Source of the DNA: Nostoc sp. TH1S01 | GTDB lineage: Bacteria > Cyanobacteriota > Cyanobacteriia > Cyanobacteriales > Nostocaceae | Direction of reading: 5' to 3' | Length of the DNA: 64,000 nt | NCBI GenBank assembly: GCA_018993265.1 | Contig: JAGKSW010000107.1 | Location: forward strand, 1 to 64,000 | Shown here: positions 18,401-26,189 of the stretch, in pieces | How the letters are laid out: every line of letters starts with the position of its first letter | Position numbering within the stretch: the first letter of the stretch is position 1 | Made by a program: the position numbers and the translations under genes | Notes under the pieces: generated by a model | The model's database searches: none | What the model saw: the letters and a program-made list of their open reading frames with translations, nothing else | What the model was told of the DNA's origin: nothing

Positions 18401-19792
18401 ATGCCTAAAGATGTATTTGAATTACCAGCACCGCCAGTTAATTCTATTGTTGGTCATTTACTGGAACTTGGACAAGACCCATTAGGATTTCTCAGCCGTT
18501 GTCGTGATTATGGTGATATTGTTCCTTTACAGTTGGGGTTAACGCCTGCTTGTTTAGTGACTAATCCAGAATATATAGAAGAAGTTCTCAAAAATCGCAA
18601 TGATTTTATTAAAAGCCGAGGCTTACGTAGTTTAAAAACTCTTTTAGGAGAAGGTTTATTAACAGCAGAAGGAGAATCTTGGTTTTGGCAACGTCGTCTT
18701 GCCCAACCAGTATTTCACCAAAAACGAATTAATGGATATAGCCAAATCATGGTGGAGTACGCCAACCGGATGTTACAAACTTGGCGTGATGGCGAAATTT
18801 ATGACATTCATGCAGAGATGATGCGGTTGACGTTAGAAATTGTGATGAAGTGCATATTTAGTGCAGAGGTGGATGCAGGCGAGGCCAAGGTTGTGGCTCA
18901 TGCACTTGATGTTGCAATGAACTGGTTTGAGAGTAAGCGGAAGCAGAATTTTCTGGTGTGGGAGTGGTTTCCAAGACCAGAAAACATCAATTATCGTCAC
19001 GCTATTGCCCAAATGAATGAAGCTATTTATAAACTGATTCAAGAACGTCGCAATAGCCAAGAAAAAACTCATGATTTGTTGACGATGTTAATGGAAGCGA
19101 AAGATGAACAAACAGGTCAGCAAATGGATGATAAATTGCTGCGGGATGAAGTTGCTACCTTAATGTTGGCAGGTCATGAAACTACAGCCAATACTTTATC
19201 TTGGACGTGGATGCTGTTGGCGCAAAATCCTGAAGTTCGGGAAAAATTACAATCAGAACTTGATCAAGTCTTGCAAGGAAAGTTACCAACATTAGAAGAC
19301 TTAGGCAAGTTGGTTTATACACAGCAAGTCATCAAAGAATCAATGCGGTTATATCCTCCCGTATCTCTGATGGGACGGGAAGCCGCGGTAGATACACAAA
19401 TTGGCGATTATGAAATTCCCCAAGGCACATCAATTATGATTAGCCAATGGGTAATGCATCGTCATCCAAAATATTTTGAGAATCCTGAAGCTTTCCAACC
19501 CGAACGCTGGACAGAGGAGTTGGAAAAACAACTGCCCAAAGGAGTATATATTCCTTTTGGTGATGGGCCGAGAATTTGTATTGGTAAAGGTTTCGCTCAA
19601 ATGGAAGCGGCTTTATTATTAGCGACTATTGCTCAAAGTTTCCAAATAGATTTAGTGCCAGGATACCCAATTGTGCCGCAGCCTTCAATTACGTTACGTC
19701 CTGAAAACGAACTGAAGGTGAACATCAAGCAAATAAAGTTGGACGCTGCTGAAGATGAGAGAAAACCAGTATCCGGTGCAGGAATTGTCTAA
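18401..19792 (+). CDS. Cytochrome P450
   Basis: A 463-residue heme monooxygenase, from the ATG at 18401 (MPKDVFELPAPP); a GTG 27 nt upstream lies inside the leader hairpin and is unlikely. The I-helix motif is AGHETT (about residue 257), the ExxR motif is KESMRLYPP, and the heme loop is FGDGPRICIGKGFA with the thiolate Cys near residue 392. The N-terminus has no membrane anchor. It looks like a CYP110-type enzyme, a family common in Nostocales acting on fatty acids or hydrocarbons; that subfamily call is from memory. Confidence 0.92.
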   Translation: MPKDVFELPAPPVNSIVGHLLELGQDPLGFLSRCRDYGDIVPLQLGLTPACLVTNPEYIEEVLKNRNDFIKSRGLRSLKTLLGEGLLTAEGESWFWQRRLAQPVFHQKRINGYSQIMVEYANRMLQTWRDGEIYDIHAEMMRLTLEIVMKCIFSAEVDAGEAKVVAHALDVAMNWFESKRKQNFLVWEWFPRPENINYRHAIAQMNEAIYKLIQERRNSQEKTHDLLTMLMEAKDEQTGQQMDDKLLRDEVATLMLAGHETTANTLSWTWMLLAQNPEVREKLQSELDQVLQGKLPTLEDLGKLVYTQQVIKESMRLYPPVSLMGREAAVDTQIGDYEIPQGTSIMISQWVMHRHPKYFENPEAFQPERWTEELEKQLPKGVYIPFGDGPRICIGKGFAQMEAALLLATIAQSFQIDLVPGYPIVPQPSITLRPENELKVNIKQIKLDAAEDERKPVSGAGIV

Positions 19793-19883
19793 TTATTATT
19801 AGTTGCTTTTCAGAGAAAAGTTTAGCATCAATAATTAATTACACAGATTGTTGCCTGTTTTCTCTGATCACAAACAAATTAGC

Positions 19884-20603
19884 ATGGCTCAACTACAACG
19901 AATAGCGATCGCACTTTCTCAATTTCAACAAGACCAAATTTTACTGACACCCCAACAACTACATTATCTGGGGCGTGTCTTGCGTTTACGTGAGGGCGAT
20001 CGCTTTATTGCAATGGATGGTATGGGTAAATGGTGGTTGGCACAGCTAACAGGAAAACAAGCTCAGGTTTTAGAAACTCTTTCCGTAGAAACGGAATTAC
20101 CTGTAACAATTACGCTGATGATAGCGTTACCCAAAGGTTGTGGCTTTGATGAAGTTGTGCGCTGCTGTACGGAAATTGGTGTAACTTGTATTGCTCCTGT
20201 AATTAGCGATCGCACTCTCCTTCATCCTAGTCCCCAAAAACTCGAACGTTGGCGGCGGATTGCTGCTGAAGCTGCTGAACAATCGGAGCGAGCTTTTGTC
20301 CCAACAATTTTAGAACCAGTGGCTTTTAGTGAGGCTTTGTCACAAGTTAATGGTCATAAGTATATCTGTGAAGCACGGGGTAACTATCTTCACCTCCTCA
20401 ACTGCTTACCAAACAAAGGACAAATGACAAATGACAGAGAACTAATTATTGCTACAGGCCCAGAAGGAGGATGGACAGAACAAGAACTTGAAAATGCGAT
20501 CACCTCTGGCTTTCAAGCTGTATCCCTCGGTCGTCGTGTTCTCCGCGCTGTCACTGCACCCATCGTAGCTTTATCCTTAGTTACCGCAGCATGTGAAGTA
20601 TAA
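19884..20603 (+). CDS. rsmE: 16S rRNA m3U1498 methyltransferase
   Basis: SPOUT-fold enzyme that methylates U1498 of 16S rRNA. The start at 19884 (MAQLQRIAI) is preferred over a TTG 36 nt upstream because the family begins just before the PUA-like N-terminal domain. Knot motifs are ALPKGCGFDEVVRCCTEIGV, ERAFVPTI, IATGPEGGWTEQELE and SLGRRVLRAVTAPI. The length is 239 residues. Confidence 0.9.
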   Translation: MAQLQRIAIALSQFQQDQILLTPQQLHYLGRVLRLREGDRFIAMDGMGKWWLAQLTGKQAQVLETLSVETELPVTITLMIALPKGCGFDEVVRCCTEIGVTCIAPVISDRTLLHPSPQKLERWRRIAAEAAEQSERAFVPTILEPVAFSEALSQVNGHKYICEARGNYLHLLNCLPNKGQMTNDRELIIATGPEGGWTEQELENAITSGFQAVSLGRRVLRAVTAPIVALSLVTAACEV

Positions 20604-20655
20604 ATGATAATAAGCTACTTCAAAAACTCAACACGGGGATGCGGAGAAAAAAACT

Positions 20656-21747
20656 ATGATTGAGCGAGTTGCGATCGCTTTTGACCGTAAAGATTATCAC
20701 ACGGCTGCCAAATTACTCCAGCAATTGTTAAAAGAATCACCAGATAATCCTTGGGTGCAATTTTATGTTGCCAGACTCTACGAAGTATCTCATAAGCGAC
20801 AAGATGCTGAGAAAATTTATCGCCAGTTGTTGCGGAGTACAACAAATTCCAAAGTAGTCTCGCAAGCACGTCAAGGTTTACAACGCCTCAAAGAAGCTGA
20901 ACAAGAAGAAAGACAACGCGCCATTGCTAAAGCTACAGCTGAACCTCATAGTAGTGAACCAGGACTACTCGTCTTAGAACCTTTGACTCATCAGCAAAAG
21001 TCAACAGTTGCAGCTAAATTTGCTCAAATTATGCAGCTAGACACTTACACAGCTAGGCTCACTCTACCCACTCGGAGTTGGAGAGCATACCGCTATGGCC
21101 AAGTGGGAGAATTAAAATTTTATGGTGAACAGCTAAAGCAAGCCGGAATTCCTTGCTTTTGGTCAACAATAGCCGCAGTCCAACAAATACAAGTTTATCA
21201 AGTTGAATATTTTTCTGAAGCTGGTCTAAAAGCTACTGTCGTTTGTCGCAACCAAACTCATCAACTAGGCTCTCTCACTTTTAGTTGGTCAGAAGTACAA
21301 GCTAGAGTAGTTGGACTATTACCAATTTTTGAAGAAGTAATTGATATTAATGCTCGCCATCAGCTAGAGCGTAAAACTCAAACTCAAGATTACGCTCAGT
21401 TTTGCGACCTACATATACCTGGAAGGCGTTGCATTCTGCGACTGTCTGATCAGAGTTACGATTTTCAACAAGGTGTAGAAATTGCTGCTCACGCTAGTCA
21501 AAATACTATCCGAATTAACTGGAATCAAGTACTTAACTGGCTAGAGCAGCATCTGCCACAAGTGAAGCTTTGGTCAGATTTCACACCTTTTGCGGAGACG
21601 ATTCTAGATCAAACAGAAATGTTGAGTAGTATCACACCAAATATCAATCTGTTTCGCCGAGAACCAACTAATTGGGATGCTGCTTTTCAGTTATACAGCG
21701 GATTGGTGTTTAATAAATGCTTGGCGATCGCTAACAATCAAAATTGA
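20656..21747 (+). CDS. TPR-repeat protein
   Basis: A 363-residue soluble protein. Residues 1-75 make two tetratricopeptide-like helical pairs (FDRKDYHTAAKLLQQLLKESPDNPW, then VARLYEVSHKRQDAEKIYRQLL), followed by a charged helix with EEERQR-type text and a C-terminal domain of about 260 residues that I cannot name. It ends 4 bp before the convergent minus-strand gene. Confidence 0.75.
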   Translation: MIERVAIAFDRKDYHTAAKLLQQLLKESPDNPWVQFYVARLYEVSHKRQDAEKIYRQLLRSTTNSKVVSQARQGLQRLKEAEQEERQRAIAKATAEPHSSEPGLLVLEPLTHQQKSTVAAKFAQIMQLDTYTARLTLPTRSWRAYRYGQVGELKFYGEQLKQAGIPCFWSTIAAVQQIQVYQVEYFSEAGLKATVVCRNQTHQLGSLTFSWSEVQARVVGLLPIFEEVIDINARHQLERKTQTQDYAQFCDLHIPGRRCILRLSDQSYDFQQGVEIAAHASQNTIRINWNQVLNWLEQHLPQVKLWSDFTPFAETILDQTEMLSSITPNINLFRREPTNWDAAFQLYSGLVFNKCLAIANNQN

Positions 21748-21751
21748 ATCA

Positions 21752-22210
21752 CTAAGCTTGGTTAGGAGTTTTAACTTGACTTGCCATGTCTAAGAAAGAA
21801 CTCATGTTAGCTCCTGGACGGCGACGACCATTAGAAGCACCAGAAGGAGCTAAATATTTGGGTGCAAATGTAGTTATAGCTGGTTCTTTCTTGGCTGCAA
21901 CCGCTGTTGCAGGTGCTTTTGCTGGTTCTGTTGGTGCAGCTTTGCCATTTTGGGATGCTTTGGCTTTTACTGCTTTTGCCGCAGGTGCAGGTTTTTTGGC
22001 TGGCTCAGGCGCTTCTGCTGTAGCTTTTGTGCCGTTTGAGGTTGCGGCTGGTTTAGGTGCCTCTGCTGGTTGAGGTGCTGGTGCTGGTTTTACTTCTGCA
22101 CCACTTTCATCTAATTGTAAGTAGTAGCCACCATTTTTTTTCTTGCCACCTAACAGCCCTGTGAAAAAGCCTAAGATCCCAGCAATTAAATTTTTGATAA
22201 AACCGAACAT
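21752..22210 (-). CDS. Ala/Pro/Lys-rich low-complexity protein
   Basis: A 152-residue protein. Residues 1-25 form an amphipathic or membrane-associated helix (MFGFIKNLIAGILGFFTGLLG), then a GGKKKNGGYYLQLDESG motif and about 85 residues of Ala/Pro/Lys low complexity, ending in a conserved-looking GRRRPGANMSSFLDMASQV. The antisense frame is open only because of the Ala-rich codons. The design (short anchor plus disordered tail) suggests a membrane-surface linker; function unknown. Confidence 0.72.
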   Translation of the reverse strand: MFGFIKNLIAGILGFFTGLLGGKKKNGGYYLQLDESGAEVKPAPAPQPAEAPKPAATSNGTKATAEAPEPAKKPAPAAKAVKAKASQNGKAAPTEPAKAPATAVAAKKEPAITTFAPKYLAPSGASNGRRRPGANMSSFLDMASQVKTPNQA

Positions 22211-22655
22211 TAGAATTTCTCCTGCCTTCTATAATTCTGTAAATCTGACCGTAATGTTAAAAATTGCAGCTTAATGCTACATTTCTTTGCGCCGTACTAT
22301 GACTTTGACTAGCTTGATAGTTGAGTGTTGATACAACACTGTCGTAAGACTACAGAGCAAATGTCTTTGATTTTTCAGGCACTTGCAGCCTGTATATATC
22401 AAGACTCATTATTAAATTTTACTGTAACTATAAGCAAGATTATGAAAGTTAGCTTAATAAAAATTAATATTCTTTCTTGGGAGTGGGGAATAGGGAATAT
22501 TCATTTTTGGTTGTGAGATCCCGAATGCTAAATAGACTAACCCCTAACCTCTAGCTTCTAGCCTCTACTCCCTAACTCCTCTTCCAGCCAGTGACTTGAG
22601 TGTCATAACTGCTTCACAGATGGCAACATAACTTAGCTAGATTTTTGACAGACTC
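22211..22655. other. Gene-free stretch with heptamer-like repeats
   Basis: About 445 bp between divergent genes. Near 22540-22580 there is a run of CTAACCTCTAGC-type short repeats. A 63-codon plus-strand frame shows no protein-like features and is rejected. Confidence 0.5.
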
Positions 22656-23342
22656 ATGCAAGCAAATCAAGCAATGAACACAATTAATCAGCAATACAAT
22701 CCCGTTTTATTAGTACACGGGATTGGAGATACGGAAGCAGTATTCCGCAAGATGAGAAACTACTTACAAGACAAGGGTTGGTCTGTATATGCTCTGAATT
22801 TAGTACCTAATAATGGCGATGTTGGTCTTGATGTATTAGCCCAGCAAGTAGCTGATTACATAGCCGCGACCTTTGAGCCAGAGCAAACGCTGGACATAGT
22901 AGGTTTTAGTATGGGCGGAATTGTCAGTCGTTATTATGTACAACGACTGGGAGGAATTGAGCGTGTGCAGCGGTTTATTACCATCTCATCGCCGCATTAT
23001 GGAACTGTAGTTGCTTATGGTTCTTGGCGGCCTGGTTGTGTACAAATGCGTCCTAACAGTAGCTTCCTCAAGGATTTAAATTCTGATGCTGTGATGTTAA
23101 AGCAATTGAACTTTACATCAATTTGGACACCTTATGATTTGATGATTGTCCCAGCCAACAGTTCCCAAATGCCCATAGGTACAGAGGTAATTATCCCCGC
23201 AGCGTCTCATCCGTGGATGTTAACCGACTCTAGGAGTTTAGCCGCAGTCGCCACAGCCTTAGCCGAACCAATGCGGAATATTAACAGGAATAGTTCACAA
23301 AGATTGTCGGTTGAGACTGGGTTTAGGGGTGAAAGGGTATAG
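22656..23342 (+). CDS. Alpha/beta hydrolase, lipase-like
   Basis: A 228-residue esterase or triacylglycerol lipase. The oxyanion strand is PVLLVHGIGD, the nucleophile elbow is GFSMGG (about residues 84-89, Ser86), and SSPHYGT follows as in bacterial lipases; a candidate His is in SHPWMLTDSRS. No signal peptide, so it is probably cytoplasmic. Confidence 0.85.
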   Translation: MQANQAMNTINQQYNPVLLVHGIGDTEAVFRKMRNYLQDKGWSVYALNLVPNNGDVGLDVLAQQVADYIAATFEPEQTLDIVGFSMGGIVSRYYVQRLGGIERVQRFITISSPHYGTVVAYGSWRPGCVQMRPNSSFLKDLNSDAVMLKQLNFTSIWTPYDLMIVPANSSQMPIGTEVIIPAASHPWMLTDSRSLAAVATALAEPMRNINRNSSQRLSVETGFRGERV

Positions 23343-23405
23343 GGCTTCGCCGTGAGCGTCAGCCGAACTGTGTAAGGGTTTTGTCTACCTACTGGTAATT
23401 CCTAA

Positions 23406-23837
23406 TTAAGCGCGATCGCCAATTTGGGTATAATCATAACCCCCAAAAATCGCTTCTGGGTAGCGGTAATATTTAAACTCCAGCAAATTATAAAAAGGAT
23501 CTTCTAAAAAGAAAGTCCGATGTTCTAAAGGCGAACCCACAAAGCGATCTTTAGCTTCTTCTCGAAAAAATAGTTGGTGCTTTTGTGCTGTTTCTAACAA
23601 ACTTTCCCAGTCACTTTCCTGAGTAAAGATTAACCCAAAGTGTCTAGGATAAATCGTGCGCTGCCGTGTAAGAGGTTCTTTGGTAGTGTGTGCTACCAGT
23701 TGATGACCGTAAAGATTGAGAATTAAAGCGTGGGCGTTTTCCCGGCCAGGAATACAGCCTAAGCCATCAACATAATAGGCTTTTGTTTGTTGGATATCAC
23801 TCACCGGAAAAGCCAGATGGAATATAGGTTGACTCAT
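23406..23837 (-). CDS. VOC-family (glyoxalase-like) protein
   Basis: A 143-residue vicinal-oxygen-chelate protein made of two beta-alpha-beta-beta-beta units: FHLAFPVSDIQQTKAYYVDGLG starts the first and HFGLIFTQESDWESLLETA the second; the metal-site Glu is probably in NLLEFKYY. It may be a dioxygenase or glyoxalase relative; the substrate is unknown. Confidence 0.82.
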   Translation of the reverse strand: MSQPIFHLAFPVSDIQQTKAYYVDGLGCIPGRENAHALILNLYGHQLVAHTTKEPLTRQRTIYPRHFGLIFTQESDWESLLETAQKHQLFFREEAKDRFVGSPLEHRTFFLEDPFYNLLEFKYYRYPEAIFGGYDYTQIGDRA

Positions 23838-24237
23838 AATAGGTATTTTTGTAGTTGCTATCTACAATTTATGCCCTGAAAACTTGTTTGTGGTTAATTG
23901 GAACACAGTTTTATATTTCTGTCACTTATATGCTGTTAGCGATATTTACAGCCTGGAAAAAGAAAGTGGTGAGTGGTGGGTAGAAAGTGGAAATATGATT
24001 TTTCGTTTTTATGCGTAGTCCTAAATATGATTCACTAGCCTCTAACCTCTAGCCTCTAGCTCCTCTTCTAGCTAAAAATTTTGTCTTTATCTTGCCTGTT
24101 TTTTCTCTCACTACTAGTAAAAGTAAGAAAATCTATGCACTTCTAAAATTAAAGAATGAGAGATAACATCCAAGGTCTAAAATTAGTTATTCTGTTGGTA
24201 TGCTGGCAATGACAATACTACTTGTGATTCACTGCTA
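23838..24237. other. Gene-free stretch
   Basis: A 400-bp divergent intergenic region. It contains CCTCTAACCTCTAGCCTCTAG-type short tandem repeats near 24030-24060. No gene, RNA or operator is supported. Confidence 0.5.
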
Positions 24238-25035
24238 ATGTTACCTTTACTTGACTCTGCGAATCCCTGGTTAGTCGGAGTAGGATTAAACGCCGTTTTA
24301 TTGGGTTTAGTTTGGATTGCTCCCAAAAAGCTGCTTACCCCAGCGGGTATACTTCACGCCTGGATACTGGGTGTAATAGTTTGGGGAACTTTAGGTTGGC
24401 AGGGATATCTAGTAGTTGCGTTTTATTTTCTGGTGGGTTCAGGAGTGACGCGCATTGGTATGGCACAGAAAGAAGCTGAAGGCATAGCCGAGAAGCGTTC
24501 TGGTGCAAGAGGCCCAGAAAACGTCTGGGGTTCAGCTTTAACTGCGGCATTATGTGCTTTGGGTGTAGGGGTAATAAATTCGGGATTGTTAGTATCTCAT
24601 CCCCAGTCTTTAGTTCCCAATCCTGTGTCTCTGCTGTTGTTGGGCTATGTAGCGAGTTTTAGCACCAAGCTATCCGACACATCAGCCAGCGAAGTAGGGA
24701 AAGCCTATGGTAAAAGGACTTTTTTGATTACCACGTTACAACCAGTACCGCGTGGTACAGAAGGCGCAGTTAGTTTAGAAGGAACATTAGCGGGTGTAGT
24801 GGCATCGATCGCGATCGCCTGCGTTGGTTGGGTAGTAGGATTGATAGACTTATTGGGGATTGTTTGGTGCATCTTGGCAGCGTTTATTGCTACCAATCTA
24901 GAAAGTGTCATTGGAGCCACACTGCAATCTAAATATACTTGGCTAACAAATGAATTAGTCAATATCTTAAATACATTAATTGGTGCGATCGCCGCCATCC
25001 TCTTTGCTTGGTTGTGGACAATTGCGATCGGATAG
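24238..25035 (+). CDS. DUF92 (TIGR00297) membrane kinase, VTE6-like
   Basis: A 265-residue integral membrane protein with about six to seven spans. Family motifs include GAGYTR-like VGSGVTRIGMAQKEAEG, SGARGPENVWGSA, and the acidic KLSDTSASEVGKAYG. Known relatives (plant VTE6 and its Synechocystis homologue) phosphorylate phytyl phosphate to phytyl diphosphate for tocopherol and phylloquinone recycling. That is the likely role here. Confidence 0.85.
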   Translation: MLPLLDSANPWLVGVGLNAVLLGLVWIAPKKLLTPAGILHAWILGVIVWGTLGWQGYLVVAFYFLVGSGVTRIGMAQKEAEGIAEKRSGARGPENVWGSALTAALCALGVGVINSGLLVSHPQSLVPNPVSLLLLGYVASFSTKLSDTSASEVGKAYGKRTFLITTLQPVPRGTEGAVSLEGTLAGVVASIAIACVGWVVGLIDLLGIVWCILAAFIATNLESVIGATLQSKYTWLTNELVNILNTLIGAIAAILFAWLWTIAIG

Positions 25036-25244
25036 TCATCTGGTGAAATTTAAACATGTTTTTAGGCAACGCCTGAGAAGTGTAGTTGCCATAATTTCCT
25101 ATGCTGACTCAGGTCAAAGGCATGAACAACGCAAAATCAGGCATTTGGTTAAAGCTGATGAAGTGTAAGTATTCAAAATTCTCACGCCCCTAAACTCTTA
25201 CACCAGAAAAAAATACGCTTGTGAATCAAACCTGGATCTTAATC

Positions 25245-25362
25245 TAATACAGTTCAGATAAGCCTTTTTCTTTTGCTGTTCCCCGTTCCCTGCGATGCAC
25301 TGAGCTTGTCGAAGTGTTCCCTTGCTTCTACAGAGAAACTTTCTTAACTGAACCGTATTGGC
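25245..25362. mobile_element. MITE with 8-bp flanking direct repeats
   Basis: AATACAGTTCAGATAAG (25246-25262) is matched in inverted orientation by CTTAACTGAACCGTATT (25343-25359) with two mismatches. TCTTAATC occurs directly on both sides (25237-25244 and 25363-25370), which fits a target-site duplication. The interior is non-coding. Confidence 0.65.
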
Positions 25363-25430
25363 TCTTAATCCTGCACCAGTTAAAGTCTGTCTAAAATTAT
25401 GAACTTTTAGCTGTTTTTTTGAGTTATTTC

Positions 25431-26189
25431 ATGGAATCTTTATCATTTCTGTCAATAAATGATCATCCACTCTCAATCACACAGGCAGTAAAATATCTGC
25501 AAGCTTCTGGCAAATTATCCCAGTTTATTGGCGATATTCTCCGCCAGTACGTGATTGAGCAAGAAATCCACAATAGAGATGATTTAGATATCAACCCAGC
25601 TTTAACAGAACAAGCAGTTATTGACTTTCGTTTAAAAAATCAACTCACTCAACCCCAAACTTTTCAAGAATGGTTACAAGCAAATGGTACAGATTATGAA
25701 ACATTTCATACATCAATTACCTTGGGTTTCAAATTAGAAAAACTCAAAACATTAGTTACCCAAACTCAAATTCCTGAGTACTTTATTGAAAGAAAAATTT
25801 ATTTAGATCGTGTCGTTATCTCTCGCATTATTGTTGACAGCCAAGAACTTTGTGAAGAACTCAGAACTCAAATCGAAGAAGGAGGCAGCTTTGAACAACT
25901 AGCCAGAGAATATTCTCTAACAGACGATCGCATAATGAACGGCATGATGGGAGCAATCAGCCGTGGCACCATGCCAGATAAATTGCGGGCAGCGATTGAT
26001 GTTGCTAGTTCTGGACAATTGGTGGGGCCAATAGAACTAGAAGGACGTTATGGTTTGTTTCGAGTCGAACAATTTCTGCCAGCGTCTTTAGAAGATACTC
26101 AACTCCAACAAGCATTACAAAATGAGTTATTTGAAAAATGGCTAGCAGAGAAAATTCAAAAGCTAACAGTGAAATTACAAATGGGTTAA
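25431..26189 (+). CDS. PpiC-type peptidyl-prolyl isomerase (SurA-like)
   Basis: A 252-residue foldase from the ATG at 25431; a TTG 12 nt upstream is possible. The N-terminal 125 residues are helical like SurA/trigger-factor chaperone regions. The parvulin domain spans about residues 125-230 (LDRVVISRIIVDS, FEQLAREYSLTDDR, GMMGAISRGTMP, LVGPIELEGRYGLFRVEQ). There is no signal peptide. It overlaps the exporter gene by 52 bp, so the two are translationally linked and the foldase likely serves the export substrate. Confidence 0.85.
   Translation: MESLSFLSINDHPLSITQAVKYLQASGKLSQFIGDILRQYVIEQEIHNRDDLDINPALTEQAVIDFRLKNQLTQPQTFQEWLQANGTDYETFHTSITLGFKLEKLKTLVTQTQIPEYFIERKIYLDRVVISRIIVDSQELCEELRTQIEEGGSFEQLAREYSLTDDRIMNGMMGAISRGTMPDKLRAAIDVASSGQLVGPIELEGRYGLFRVEQFLPASLEDTQLQQALQNELFEKWLAEKIQKLTVKLQMG

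Noticed and set aside
21786-22073. 95-codon frame antisense to the Ala/Pro-rich gene
   Set aside because: Opened by the GC-rich Ala codons of the real gene on the other strand.
22325-22516. 63-codon plus-strand frame
   Set aside because: No RBS or recognisable motif, and lies in AT-rich intergenic DNA.
24980-25168. 62-codon frame across the end of the DUF92 gene
   Set aside because: Mostly a shadow of the DUF92 3' end and then non-coding DNA.
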